Below the pieces are notes generated by a model. That model saw only the letters and a list, made by a program, of their open reading frames with translations, was not told the DNA's origin and ran no database searches. This document shows, in pieces, positions 31,882 through 41,362 of a stretch of 64,000 bases of DNA. This DNA comes from Paraburkholderia phytofirmans PsJN (GTDB lineage Bacteria > Pseudomonadota > Gammaproteobacteria > Burkholderiales > Burkholderiaceae). How positions within the stretch are numbered: the stretch's first letter is position 1; each line of letters begins with the position of its first letter. The DNA is taken from assembly GCF_000020125.1 (NCBI RefSeq), contig NC_010676.1, positions 434,001 to 498,000 of the forward strand. Reading direction: 5' to 3'. The translations under genes and the position numbers were made by a program.

Positions 31882-34800
31882 GTGTCCATACGCGTCGCGT
31901 TGCATCATGTCACACATTACCGTTACGACAGGCTGGTTTCACTGTCGCCCCAGGTCGTGCGTCTCAGGCCTGCGCCGCATTGCCGGACCCCGATCCTCTC
32001 GTATTCGATGCGGGTCGAGCCGGCCGAACACTTCATCAACTGGCAGCAGGACGCTTTCGCCAACTATCAGGCGCGGCTCGTGTTTCCCGAGAAGACGCGC
32101 GAATTCAAGGTGACCGTCGATCTGGTCGCCGAAATGGCCGTCTACAACCCGTTCGACTTCTTTCTCGAACCCTCGGCCGAGCAGTTTCCCTTCGAGTATT
32201 CGCCCGGCCTCGCGCTGGAACTCGCGCCCTACCGCGTCAAGCGGCCGATGACGCCGCGCTTCGCCGAGTTCGTCGCGAGTATCGACCGCACGCCGGCCGC
32301 CACCGCCGACTTTCTCGTCGGCCTGAATCAGCGGTTGCAGCGCGAGATCCGCTACCTGATCCGGATGGAACCGGGCGTGCAGACGCCCGAGGAAACGCTC
32401 GTGAGCGCCGCGGGTTCGTGCCGCGACTCCGGCTGGCTGCTGGTCGAGACCTTGCGGCAGTTAGGGCTGGCGGCGCGCTTCGTGTCCGGCTATCTGCTGC
32501 AGCTCGCGCCCGACGTCAAATCGATCGACGGCCCGAGCGGCACCGAAGTCGACTTCACCGACCTGCACGCGTGGTGCGAGGTCTACCTGCCGGGCGCGGG
32601 CTGGATCGGTCTCGATCCGACCTCCGGGCTGCTGGCGGGCGAAGGGCATATCCCCGTCGCCTGCACGCCCGAACCGGGCAGCGCGGCGCCGATCTCCGGC
32701 GCCGTCGACGAGTCCGAGGTCGAATTCGAACACACGATGTCGATCGAGCGGGTTCTGGAGACGCCGCGCGTCACCAAGCCGTTCAGCGAAGCGGTGTGGG
32801 CCGACGTGCTGAAGATGGGCGCGCAGGTCGACCGGCAATTGCAGGACATGGACGTGCGTCTGACGATGGGCGGCGAGCCGACTTTCGTCTCGGTGCGCGA
32901 TCGCGACGCCGCCGAATGGAACACCGACGCGCTCGGCCCGACCAAGCGCGGCTACGCGGTTGCGCTGATGGACAAGCTGCGCTCGCGCTATGGCGCGAAC
33001 GGTTTCCTGCATATCGGCCAGGGCAAGTGGTATCCGGGCGAACAACTGCCGCGCTGGGCGATGTCGCTCTACTGGCGCGCCGACGGCGAGCCCTGCTGGC
33101 ACGATCCGTCTCTGTTCGCCGACGAACGCGAGCCCGGCACCTACACCGCGGCCGACGCGCAACGCTTCCTCGCGCATCTCGCGAACAAGCTCTCGCTGGA
33201 CACGGACTGCATCCAGCCCGGTTTCGAGGACGTCTGGTACTACCTGTGGCGCGAGCGGCGTCTGCCGGTCAACGTCGATCCCTTCGACGCGCGGCTGGAC
33301 GACGAATTGGAGCGCGTGCGCCTGCGCCGCGTATTCGACGCGGGTCTGGGCGGCGCGACCGGCTACGTACTGCCGCTCGCGCGCGAACGCGACGTGCCCG
33401 GCGAGGCGCCGCAATGGGTCAGCGGCCGCTGGTTCTTCCGCGACGAGCGCATGTTCCTGATTCCCGGCGATTCGCCGATGGGTTACCGCTTGCCGCTCGA
33501 TTCGCTGCCGTGGGTCTCGAAGACCGACTATCCGTACCAGCACGCGCACGATCCGTTCGCGCCGCCCGTGCCGTTGCGTCCGGCCGCGCAGTTGCGCATG
33601 CAATACGACGGCGAGCAGCGCAGCATGAGCCCCGCCGATGCGCGGCGCGCGGCGGCGTTGTCGTCCTCGGCGGCGGATTTGCTGAGCGGCATGCCCGGCA
33701 GCGGCGTGCTGGCGTATGCGCGCCAACCGGGTGACGAGGCGCCGCCCGAACGCGGGCAATCGTCGAAGGAAACGATCCGCACCGCGATTTGCGTCGAAGC
33801 GCGCGACCCGAAACGCGCGGCCGGTCCGAAGGCCGAAACGGAAGCATTCGGCAGCGGCCGCACGCTGCTGCATGTCTTCATGCCGCCGCTCACCGAACTG
33901 GACGACTATCTCGATCTGCTCGCGGCCGTCGAGGCGACCGCAGCCGAGTTGCGCATGCAAGTGGTGCTCGAAGGCTATCCGCCGCCGCGCGATGCGCGCC
34001 TAAAAATACTGCAGGTCACGCCGGATCCGGGTGTGATCGAGGTGAACATTCATCCCGCGGCGAACTGGGATCAACTGGTCGATCACACCGAGTATCTGTA
34101 TCAGTCGGCGGCTCAAAGCTATCTGAGCAGCGAGAAGTTCATGACCGACGGCCGGCACACCGGCACCGGCGGCGGCAATCACTTCGTGCTCGGTGGCGCA
34201 ACGCCCGCCGATAGTCCGTTCCTGCGCCGTCCGGATCTGCTCGCGAGCCTGATCGCGTACTGGCACAACCATCCGTCGCTGTCGTATCTGTTTTCCGGGC
34301 TGTTCATCGGGCCGACCAGCCAGGCGCCGCGTATCGACGAAGCGCGCAACGATCAGGTCTACGAACTCGAAGTGGCGTTCCGCGAGTTGCAGCGGCAGAT
34401 CGACATGCTCGGCGGTCGCGACAGCGCGAGCCTGCCGGCATGGATGATCGACCGCTCGCTGCGCAACATCCTGATCGACGTGACGGGTAACACGCACCGC
34501 GCCGAGTTCTGCATCGACAAACTCTATTCGCCCGATGGCCCGACCGGCCGCCTCGGCCTGCTCGAGTTGCGCGGCTTCGAAATGCCGCCGCACGCGCGTA
34601 TGAGTCTCGTGCAGCAACTGTTGCTGCGCGCACTGGTGGCGCGCTTCTGGCACACGCCGTACACGCAGCGGCTCACGCGCTGGGGCACCGAACTGCACGA
34701 CCGCTTCCTGCTCGGCACCTTCGTGAAGATGGATTTCGACGACGTGCTCGGCGAACTGAACCGCGCTGGCTTCGCCTTCGACAGCAGCTGGTTCGCGCCG

Positions 34801-35355
34801 CACTTCGAGTTCCGCTTTCCTCTGGTCGGCGAAACCACGGTGAACGGCGTCTCGCTGACCATCCGCAACGCGCTCGAACCGTGGCACGTGATGGGCGAGG
34901 AGGGCTCGCCGGGCGGCACGGTGCGTTACGTGGATTCGTCGGTGGAGCGGCTCGAAGTGCGCGCGCTGGGCCTGAACGACAATCGTCATGTGCTGACCGT
35001 CAACGGCGTGCCCGTGCCGTTGCAGCCGACCGGCCGCGTCAGCGAATATGTGGCCGGCGTGCGCTTTCGCGCGTGGTCGCAACCGTCGGCGCTGCATCCG
35101 ACCATCGGCGTGGACGCGCCGCTCACTTTCGATCTGGTCGACACATGGGCCGGCCGCTCGGTGGGCGGATGCCAGTATCATGTCGCTCATCCGGGCGGGC
35201 GCAATTACCAGACCTTCCCGGTGAACGCCTATGAGGCGGAAAGCCGGCGGCGCGCGCGCTTCTTCGCGTCGGGACATACGCCGGGGCCGCTCACGGTCGA
35301 TGCACCGCACCGCAGTCTGGAGTTTCCGTTCACACTGGACCTGCGCTACTGGTGA
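31882..35355 (+). CDS. Transglutaminase-like/DUF2126 fusion protein
   Basis: This 1,157-residue protein begins with a bacterial transglutaminase N-terminal beta domain (VALHHVTHYRYDRLV). A transglutaminase-like cysteine domain follows, with a complete triad: Cys180 in AGSCRDSGWLL, His229 in TDLHAWCEVY and Asp245 in GLDPTSG. From about residue 330 it is DUF2126, starting with VRLTMGGEPTFVSV and including GTGGGNHFVLGGATP, LLELRGFEMPPHARMSLVQQ and WGTELHDRFLLG. DUF2126 carries ligase-like features in published domain analyses. The GTG start is chosen for AGGAG 6 bases upstream. It heads a three-gene operon with an ATP-grasp/Alpha-E protein and a second transglutaminase. Confidence 0.9.
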   Translation: MSIRVALHHVTHYRYDRLVSLSPQVVRLRPAPHCRTPILSYSMRVEPAEHFINWQQDAFANYQARLVFPEKTREFKVTVDLVAEMAVYNPFDFFLEPSAEQFPFEYSPGLALELAPYRVKRPMTPRFAEFVASIDRTPAATADFLVGLNQRLQREIRYLIRMEPGVQTPEETLVSAAGSCRDSGWLLVETLRQLGLAARFVSGYLLQLAPDVKSIDGPSGTEVDFTDLHAWCEVYLPGAGWIGLDPTSGLLAGEGHIPVACTPEPGSAAPISGAVDESEVEFEHTMSIERVLETPRVTKPFSEAVWADVLKMGAQVDRQLQDMDVRLTMGGEPTFVSVRDRDAAEWNTDALGPTKRGYAVALMDKLRSRYGANGFLHIGQGKWYPGEQLPRWAMSLYWRADGEPCWHDPSLFADEREPGTYTAADAQRFLAHLANKLSLDTDCIQPGFEDVWYYLWRERRLPVNVDPFDARLDDELERVRLRRVFDAGLGGATGYVLPLARERDVPGEAPQWVSGRWFFRDERMFLIPGDSPMGYRLPLDSLPWVSKTDYPYQHAHDPFAPPVPLRPAAQLRMQYDGEQRSMSPADARRAAALSSSAADLLSGMPGSGVLAYARQPGDEAPPERGQSSKETIRTAICVEARDPKRAAGPKAETEAFGSGRTLLHVFMPPLTELDDYLDLLAAVEATAAELRMQVVLEGYPPPRDARLKILQVTPDPGVIEVNIHPAANWDQLVDHTEYLYQSAAQSYLSSEKFMTDGRHTGTGGGNHFVLGGATPADSPFLRRPDLLASLIAYWHNHPSLSYLFSGLFIGPTSQAPRIDEARNDQVYELEVAFRELQRQIDMLGGRDSASLPAWMIDRSLRNILIDVTGNTHRAEFCIDKLYSPDGPTGRLGLLELRGFEMPPHARMSLVQQLLLRALVARFWHTPYTQRLTRWGTELHDRFLLGTFVKMDFDDVLGELNRAGFAFDSSWFAPHFEFRFPLVGETTVNGVSLTIRNALEPWHVMGEEGSPGGTVRYVDSSVERLEVRALGLNDNRHVLTVNGVPVPLQPTGRVSEYVAGVRFRAWSQPSALHPTIGVDAPLTFDLVDTWAGRSVGGCQYHVAHPGGRNYQTFPVNAYEAESRRRARFFASGHTPGPLTVDAPHRSLEFPFTLDLRYW

Positions 35356-35384
35356 AACCAGCACACTCTTAAAACGACACGACC

Positions 35385-38021
35385 TTGGCCTTTCAATCGA
35401 CTTTTCCCTTCGAGACGTCCGCGGCGCGCGCGGACGCTTCGTCCCTGTTGCGCCTGTTGCCGGCCCACGAGGGACATTGGGACGAGTTGCGCGATGCCTC
35501 GGGCGCGCTGCGTGAACCGTGGCGGCAATTCTTCGAGCGGCTCGGCGAAGACGGCATCGCGCGGCTCGACGATCACCTCGCCTCGGTCGCGCGGCAGATC
35601 CGCGACAACGACATCAGCTACAACGTCTACGCGGACAACGGCGAACCGAGGCCGTGGGCGCTCGACCTGCTGCCGTTCCTGATCAGCGAGGAAGAGTGGG
35701 CGCATATCGAGCGCGGCGTAACGCAGCGCGCGCATCTGCTCAATGCGATCGTCGCCGATATTTATGGGCCGCAAACCTTGCTGGAGCGCGGGCAATTGCC
35801 GCCCGCGCTGGTCTTCGGCCACCCCGGCTATCTGCGCTCGGTGAAGGGGTACGCGCCGCCGGGCGGCCAGTTTCTGCAAGTGGTCGCGGTCGACCTGGCG
35901 CGCACGCCCGACGGCGACTGGACCGTGATGGCGCATCGCACCGAAGCGCCGTCCGGTCTCGGCTACGCGCTGGAAAACCGCCTGATCGTCTCGACGCTGT
36001 TCGCCGATCCGTTCCGCGCCCTGCGCGTGAGCCGGCTCGCGCCGACTTATTCGCAACTGATCGCGACACTCGTGCAGGCGGCGCAGGCCACCATGCGGCA
36101 CGAGAGCGACGGCGCCGACCATTCGCCGCATATTGCCTTGCTCACGCCGGGGCCGTTCAGCGAAACCTATTTCGAGCATGTGTTTCTGGCCCGCTACCTC
36201 GGCGTGACGCTGGTCGAGGGCAAAGACCTGACCGTGCGCGACGACAAGCTCTATCTGAAGACACTCGCCGGTCTCGAACGCGTGCACGTGGTGCTGCGGC
36301 GTCTGGACGATGCGTTCTGCGATCCGGTCGAACTGCGCGCCGATTCGAGCATCGGCGTGCCCGGCTTGTTGCAGGTGATGCGCGCGGGCAATGTGATCGT
36401 CTCCAACGTGCCAGGCTCGGGTTTTGTCGAATCGCCGGCTTTGCACGGTTTTCTGCCGGGCATCGCCGAAGTGCTGCTCGACGAAGACCTCGTGTTGCCG
36501 AGCGTGGCGACATGGTGGTGCGGCGAGGAGGCGGCGCGCGAGCACGCATTCCGTCGGCTCGATGAGGCGTTCATCGTGCCGACGTGGCCAGTCGCCGGGC
36601 GCGATGCGCCGCCCGGCGTGGAGCAGGGCCGGCAGCGTTTGTCGACGTGGCGCGAGCGGATCGAAGCCATGCCCGACACCTACACGATTCAGCAGGCCCA
36701 GCGCTTTTCCTGCACGCCGCGTTATGAGGATGGCACCGTCGGCCGCCGTCCGTCGGTGTTGCGCGTCTATGCGATCGCGGACGTCAACGGCGGCTGGCAT
36801 GTGATGCCGGGCGGCTTCACTCGCATGGCCGCCGAACGCCAGGCCACGGTGTCCATGCAGTACGGCGGCAGCAGCGTCGATACATGGGTGTTGTCGAGCC
36901 AGCCGACTTCGACCTTCACGTTGCTGCCTTCGCCGATGCAGCCCGCCGACCTCGCGCGCAAGCATCGCACCGTGTCGAGCCGCGCGGCGGAAAACCTGTT
37001 TTGGGCCGGACGTTACGGCGAGCGCGCTGAGAACAATGTGCGGCTGTTGCGCCTGATCCTCGGTTCGCTGGAAGGCAACGATGCCGACGCGATGTTTCCG
37101 ACTCTGGTCGAACTCGCCTTATATTGCGGGCTCGTGCAGTCCGGCGACATGTTCGCGCCGCATTCGCCGCAAGCTTTCGAGCGCGCGCTGGTCGCTAACC
37201 TGATCGAGAGCACCGGCGCCGCGAGCATCGGACAGAACTTGACTTCGCAGGCGCGATCCAATGGTGAGGTGCGCGGGCGTCTGTCGAACGATCACTGGCG
37301 CACGATTCTCGCGGCGCGCAACGATTTCCGCGACGCATTGCAGATGTTGATGCCCGCGCCGGGTTACAGCAATGGTTCATCTTCATCACAAGGTAACGGT
37401 AATGGCCGCGGCGAACGCTATGAACGTTATGACCGCGTCACGCTGATGAGCGCGCTCGAACACCTGTCGGTGCAGTTGTCGGCGATCAGCGGCGCGCAGG
37501 GCGATCGCATGACGCGCGACGAAGCGTGGCGTCTGCTGTTCGTGGGCCGCCACATCGAACGCGTGTCGGCGATGACCTCGTTTCTGCGCGTGGTCGCCGA
37601 CAAAGGCCAGCTCTCTACACCCGCCGGTTTCGATCTGCTGCTGCAGTTGTTCGACAGCACGCTGACGTATCGCTCACTCTATCCAGGCCGCTTCGAAGTG
37701 CCGGCCTTGCTCGACCTGCTGGTCATCGAGCCGACCAATCCGCGCGGCATTTACGGTGTGTATGAGCGTCTGCGTAAAAAGCTCGACGAGATCGCCGTGG
37801 CGGCGGGCAGCACGCGGCATCGTCCGTTTGCTGAATTGATGGCGCCCACCGATGTGTTGCCGACGCTGGAATCGCTATGCGAGGTGGACGAAAACGGCAC
37901 GTACGCCAATCTGATCGCGGTATGCGATCAGATCGCCGGATTTGTCGGCGCGGCCGGGCACGAGATCAGCGCGCGCTATTTCAGCCACGCCAGCACGGTC
38001 GCCTCGCAGGTGTGGTCATGA
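35385..38021 (+). CDS. Circularly permuted ATP-grasp/Alpha-E fusion protein
   Basis: This 878-residue fusion has a circularly permuted ATP-grasp domain at about residues 80-480 (NDISYNVYADNGEPRPWALD, GHPGYLRSVKGYAPPGGQFL, LLTPGPFSETYFEHVFLARY, NVIVSNVPGSGFVESPAL). An all-helical Alpha-E domain follows at about 530-870 (SRAAENLFWAGRYGERAENN, LLFVGRHIERVSAMTSFLRV). In most bacteria these are two adjacent genes. ATP-grasp enzymes form amide bonds through acyl-phosphates, so peptide or amide ligation is expected. A Ser/Gly/Asn-rich linker lies near residue 665. The TTG at 35385 is the only early start and has no good ribosome site. Its stop overlaps the next gene by 4 bases. Confidence 0.9.
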   Translation: MAFQSTFPFETSAARADASSLLRLLPAHEGHWDELRDASGALREPWRQFFERLGEDGIARLDDHLASVARQIRDNDISYNVYADNGEPRPWALDLLPFLISEEEWAHIERGVTQRAHLLNAIVADIYGPQTLLERGQLPPALVFGHPGYLRSVKGYAPPGGQFLQVVAVDLARTPDGDWTVMAHRTEAPSGLGYALENRLIVSTLFADPFRALRVSRLAPTYSQLIATLVQAAQATMRHESDGADHSPHIALLTPGPFSETYFEHVFLARYLGVTLVEGKDLTVRDDKLYLKTLAGLERVHVVLRRLDDAFCDPVELRADSSIGVPGLLQVMRAGNVIVSNVPGSGFVESPALHGFLPGIAEVLLDEDLVLPSVATWWCGEEAAREHAFRRLDEAFIVPTWPVAGRDAPPGVEQGRQRLSTWRERIEAMPDTYTIQQAQRFSCTPRYEDGTVGRRPSVLRVYAIADVNGGWHVMPGGFTRMAAERQATVSMQYGGSSVDTWVLSSQPTSTFTLLPSPMQPADLARKHRTVSSRAAENLFWAGRYGERAENNVRLLRLILGSLEGNDADAMFPTLVELALYCGLVQSGDMFAPHSPQAFERALVANLIESTGAASIGQNLTSQARSNGEVRGRLSNDHWRTILAARNDFRDALQMLMPAPGYSNGSSSSQGNGNGRGERYERYDRVTLMSALEHLSVQLSAISGAQGDRMTRDEAWRLLFVGRHIERVSAMTSFLRVVADKGQLSTPAGFDLLLQLFDSTLTYRSLYPGRFEVPALLDLLVIEPTNPRGIYGVYERLRKKLDEIAVAAGSTRHRPFAELMAPTDVLPTLESLCEVDENGTYANLIAVCDQIAGFVGAAGHEISARYFSHASTVASQVWS

Positions 38022-38908
38022 AGCACACGCCGACCGTGCTGTCCGTCTCGCATCGCACCACTTATCGCTACTCCACCTTTGTGGAGACCGCGCAGCATCT
38101 CGCGACGATCCGGCCGATTGCCTGTTCATGGCAGCGCGTGGTCTCGCACAGCGAAAAGATCGAACCCGAACCGTCGTATATGAATAGCCGGATCGACGCA
38201 TTCGGCAACGACGTGCTGTATTTCGCGCTGGATGCGCCGCATGAGCGCTTGCAACTTGTCAGCGAAACCACGGTGGCGCTCATGCCGCGCTGGACCGATC
38301 TCGATCCCGAGGCGACGCCCGCATGGGACGACGTGGCCGACGCGCTGCGCTTTCGCGTCGGCGGCCGGTTCCGGCCCGAGGCGGAGTTCTGTTTCGCGTC
38401 GCCGAATATCGTGCCACGGCCGTCGTTGCGGGACTATGCGTTGCCGAGTTTTCCGCCCGGCATGCCGGTCGCCGCGGGCGCGATCGATCTGATGCACCGC
38501 ATTCACGAAGACTTCGCCTACAAGCCTTCCGCGACGATGTTCGATACGCCGGCCGAACGCGCCTTCGAATTGAAAAGCGGCGTGTGTCAGGACTTCGCGC
38601 AGGTGATGATCGGCTGCTTGCGCTCGCTGGGTTTGCCTGCGCGCTACGTGAGCGGCTATCTGCGCAACGATCCGCCGCCGGGACAGCCGCGGTTGATTGG
38701 CGCCGACGCGTCGCACGCGTGGGTGTCCGTGTATTGCCCCGGCAGCGGCTGGATCGATCTCGATCCGACCAACGACGTGCTCGCCGATATGGATCACGTG
38801 ACGCTCGCCATCGGCCGCGATTACAGCGATGTCTCGTTGCTGCGCGGGATGATTCTGGGTGGTGGGGCGCATCGGGTGGAAGTGGGGGTGACGGTGCTTG
38901 CGCTTTGA
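38018..38908 (+). CDS. Transglutaminase-like cysteine protein
   Basis: This 296-residue protein has a bacterial transglutaminase N-terminal region (LSVSHRTTYRYSTFVETAQH). The papain-like catalytic domain follows, with Cys190 (KSGVCQDFAQVMIG), His233 (DASHAWVSVY) and Asp249 (DLDPTND). It could be a peptidase or an amide cross-linking enzyme. It has no signal peptide. The ATG overlaps the stop of the ATP-grasp/Alpha-E gene (ATGA), so the two are translationally coupled. This trio is a conserved bacterial cluster of unsolved function. Confidence 0.92.
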   Translation: MKHTPTVLSVSHRTTYRYSTFVETAQHLATIRPIACSWQRVVSHSEKIEPEPSYMNSRIDAFGNDVLYFALDAPHERLQLVSETTVALMPRWTDLDPEATPAWDDVADALRFRVGGRFRPEAEFCFASPNIVPRPSLRDYALPSFPPGMPVAAGAIDLMHRIHEDFAYKPSATMFDTPAERAFELKSGVCQDFAQVMIGCLRSLGLPARYVSGYLRNDPPPGQPRLIGADASHAWVSVYCPGSGWIDLDPTNDVLADMDHVTLAIGRDYSDVSLLRGMILGGGAHRVEVGVTVLAL

Positions 38909-39009
38909 CGTCATCTGACAAAGCGTTTTCTGATGCAAAGAATGCGCTCGATTCATCGTTGGCGCCGCGGCCACTTATCCCACCCTGTTCGGGGAAACCC
39001 TTGTCACTC

Positions 39010-39028
39010 ATTCCCATTCAGCGGGAAT
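39010..39028. promoter_or_regulatory. Inverted repeat upstream of an IclR gene
   Basis: ATTCCC (39010-39015) and GGGAAT (39023-39028) form a perfect 6-bp inverted repeat with a 7-bp spacer, 67 bp before the IclR start. It is a candidate autoregulatory site. Confidence 0.35.
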
Positions 39029-39095
39029 TGAATTTTTGAAATCTGAGAGCGTTCTGGCATTCTGAGTCCCTGATGAGTTGCGGGCCGGTGTCATT

Positions 39096-39845
39096 GTGAA
39101 TACGGAACAAGGTGTGACAGGTGCTGAACGGGTGCTGCTCGTGCTGGCGGCGCTCGCCAGTCACGGTAAGGCCATGTCGGTGAAAGAGCTGCTGGCTGTC
39201 ACCGGACTCGCGCAAAGCACCTTGTACCGGCAGATCGCCTTGCTCAAGCGCTGGGGCTTCGTCGCGGAGAACGCGGGGCATTACGCGCCGGGCCCCATTA
39301 GCCTGCAGTTGGCGCTGGGCTTCGACGTCAATTCGCTGCTGGTCGAAGCGAGCCGCAGCGAGATGCAGCGGCTCGCGCGAGCATCGCAGGAAAGCATTGG
39401 ACTGGTGGTCGCCGTTAAACATCAGGTGATGTGTCTGGAGATGGTCGACAGCCAGCACTCGCTGCGCTGTTCGTTCGAGAAAGGACGCGCCGTGGCGCTC
39501 AAGGCGGGTGCGTCGGCGAAGTCGCTGCTCGCGTTCATGGCCGACAAGGCACGCACCGAAGTACTCGACAACCTGTTCAATGACGATCCGGCCGGCCGCG
39601 TGGCAATCGAAGCCCGGTTGGAGCAGATTCGCGCCCAAGGCTACGCAGTCAGCGACAGTGAAGTGGATCCGGGTGTCTGGGGTGTGAGCGCCCCGATATT
39701 CCATCGCAGCGGACGCGGCGCCGGCAGCGGCGCGTCGATCACGCTGATGGCGCCGTCCACGCGCGCCGTCGGCCGCGAAAGCCAATTCATCGACGGGACG
39801 CTACGTACGGCCCGCGCCATTTCCGAGCGTATGCAAACCGATTGA
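39096..39845 (+). CDS. IclR-family transcriptional regulator
   Basis: This protein of about 249 residues has the IclR winged helix (AERVLLVLAALASHG, MSVKELLAVTGLAQSTLYRQ) and effector domain (QESIGLVVAVKHQVMCLEMV, AVALKAGASAKSLLAFMADK). GTG at 39096 is used as start because it gives a standard IclR N-terminus; an in-frame TTG at 39078 is possible, and neither has a strong ribosome site. It lies 75 bp upstream of, and on the same strand as, an amino-acid ABC transporter operon ending in a formimidoylglutamase. It is probably the local regulator, with histidine or a breakdown product as a plausible ligand. Confidence 0.85.
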   Translation: MNTEQGVTGAERVLLVLAALASHGKAMSVKELLAVTGLAQSTLYRQIALLKRWGFVAENAGHYAPGPISLQLALGFDVNSLLVEASRSEMQRLARASQESIGLVVAVKHQVMCLEMVDSQHSLRCSFEKGRAVALKAGASAKSLLAFMADKARTEVLDNLFNDDPAGRVAIEARLEQIRAQGYAVSDSEVDPGVWGVSAPIFHRSGRGAGSGASITLMAPSTRAVGRESQFIDGTLRTARAISERMQTD

Positions 39846-39920
39846 CTGGACGAAACCGCTTGCGACCGGAATTCAATCTGGATTCCGAACGAAATTAAAA
39901 AACCACAAGGAACCTATCCA

Positions 39921-40676
39921 ATGAAGCTGCAACGACTGTTGTCTCTCGCCTGCGTCACGGTTGCCGTGACTTTCGCCGGCTTCTCCGGCGCCGCATCGGC
40001 GCAAACGCCGGATGTGCTGAACGTGGCCACCGACGCTACCTTCCCGCCCATGGAGTACACCGAAAATGGCGCACGCACCGGCTTCGACGTGGACCTGATG
40101 AATGCGCTCGCCAAGGCGATGGGCAAGAAGGTGCAATGGACCGACATCGACTTCAAAGGTCTGATTCCCGGCCTGATCGCCCACCGTTTCGATGCGGCGA
40201 TTTCCGGCATCTACATCACCGACGAACGCGCGAAGGTGGTCGACTTCACCGACTCCTACTATGCCGGAGGCCTCGTCGTGCTGGTGAAGAGCAATTCGCC
40301 TATCAAGTCGGTGGAAGAACTGAACGGCAAGAAAGTCTCGGTCCAGGTGGGCACCAAATCGGTCAACTTCCTGCGCGACAACTTCCCGCAGATCAATCGC
40401 GTGGAAGTCGAAAAGAATCAAGAAATGTTCGATCTCGTGGGCATTGGCCGCGCTGACGCCGCCGTAACCGGCAAGCCGGCCGCCTATCAGCTCGTGAAGA
40501 CGCGCGGCGGTTTCCGTGTGCTCGACAAACCGCTTACGACCGAAGCGTATGGGATTGCCGTGCGCAAGGACGAGCCGCAACTGAAGGCCGCGTTCAATAC
40601 AGCGCTCGCGAAAATCAAGGCCGACGGCACGTATGCGGCGATCGTCAAGAAGTGGTTCGGCGCAACGGCGCAATAA
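39921..40676 (+). CDS. ABC transporter periplasmic binding protein, polar amino acid type
   Basis: This 251-residue protein has a signal peptide (LQRLLSLACVTVAVTFAG, cut after ASAQ) and a family 3 solute-binding fold. The typical start is LNVATDATFPPMEYTENG, and FDVDLMNALAKAMGKKVQW, DAAISGIYITDERAKVVDF and KVSVQVGTKSVNFLRDNF are further family stretches. Such proteins bind glutamine, histidine, lysine/arginine or related compounds. AAGGAACC precedes the ATG. It is the first gene of a four-gene operon with its permease, ATPase and a formimidoylglutamase, which suggests histidine or N-formimino-glutamate as ligand. Confidence 0.9.
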   Translation: MKLQRLLSLACVTVAVTFAGFSGAASAQTPDVLNVATDATFPPMEYTENGARTGFDVDLMNALAKAMGKKVQWTDIDFKGLIPGLIAHRFDAAISGIYITDERAKVVDFTDSYYAGGLVVLVKSNSPIKSVEELNGKKVSVQVGTKSVNFLRDNFPQINRVEVEKNQEMFDLVGIGRADAAVTGKPAAYQLVKTRGGFRVLDKPLTTEAYGIAVRKDEPQLKAAFNTALAKIKADGTYAAIVKKWFGATAQ

Positions 40677-40693
40677 CCGGCTAAGCGAAACCA

Positions 40694-41362
40694 ATGGAAC
40701 TCGATTTTTCGCCGGTCATTGCCGGCTTGCCGGACATATTGCACGGCGCCGTGGTGACGGTCGAAGTGACCGCCGCTTCGCTCGCGCTGAGTTGCGTGCT
40801 GGGCCTACTGATCGGCATTGGGCGGCTCACGCCGAAACGGCGCATCGTGTACGGCTTTTGCACGGCGTACCTGACGTTTTTCCGCGGCACGCCGCTGCTG
40901 GTGCAGCTGTTTCTGTTGTTCTTCGGCTTGCCGCAATTCGGCATTCTGTTGCCGGCGTTTGTGTGTGGCATGTTGGGACTCGGCTTGTATTCGGCGGCTT
41001 ACGTTTCGGAGATCGTGCGTGGCGCGATTCAGTCGGTAGACCGCGGACAGATGGAAGCGGCGCGCTCCATCGGCATGTCGTCGGGACAGGCCATGCGCGC
41101 GATCATTCTGCCGCAAGCCATCGTGCGGATGATCCCGCCACTCGGCAACGAGTTCATTGCGTTGATCAAGAACTCGGCGCTGGTGTCGCTGCTGACCATC
41201 GACGATCTGATGCATGAAGGGCAGAAGATCATCAGCGTGTCGTACCGCTCGCTCGAAGTGTATCTGGCCATCGCGCTGGTGTATCTGGTGTTGACGCAGG
41301 CGACCAATTACGCGCTGCATCGTGTCGAGCGCCATTTGCGCGCGGGAGGGATGGTGCAATGA
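40694..41362 (+). CDS. ABC transporter permease, polar amino acid type
   Basis: This 222-residue inner-membrane permease is of the HisM/GlnP type. It has about five membrane segments, the early [20 protein letters not shown] motif and the cytoplasmic EAA loop ([20 protein letters not shown]) that docks the ATPase. It follows the binding-protein gene by 17 bp and overlaps the ATPase gene by 4 bases. Only one permease is encoded, so the transporter probably works with a homodimer of it. Confidence 0.92.
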   Translation: MELDFSPVIAGLPDILHGAVVTVEVTAASLALSCVLGLLIGIGRLTPKRRIVYGFCTAYLTFFRGTPLLVQLFLLFFGLPQFGILLPAFVCGMLGLGLYSAAYVSEIVRGAIQSVDRGQMEAARSIGMSSGQAMRAIILPQAIVRMIPPLGNEFIALIKNSALVSLLTIDDLMHEGQKIISVSYRSLEVYLAIALVYLVLTQATNYALHRVERHLRAGGMVQ

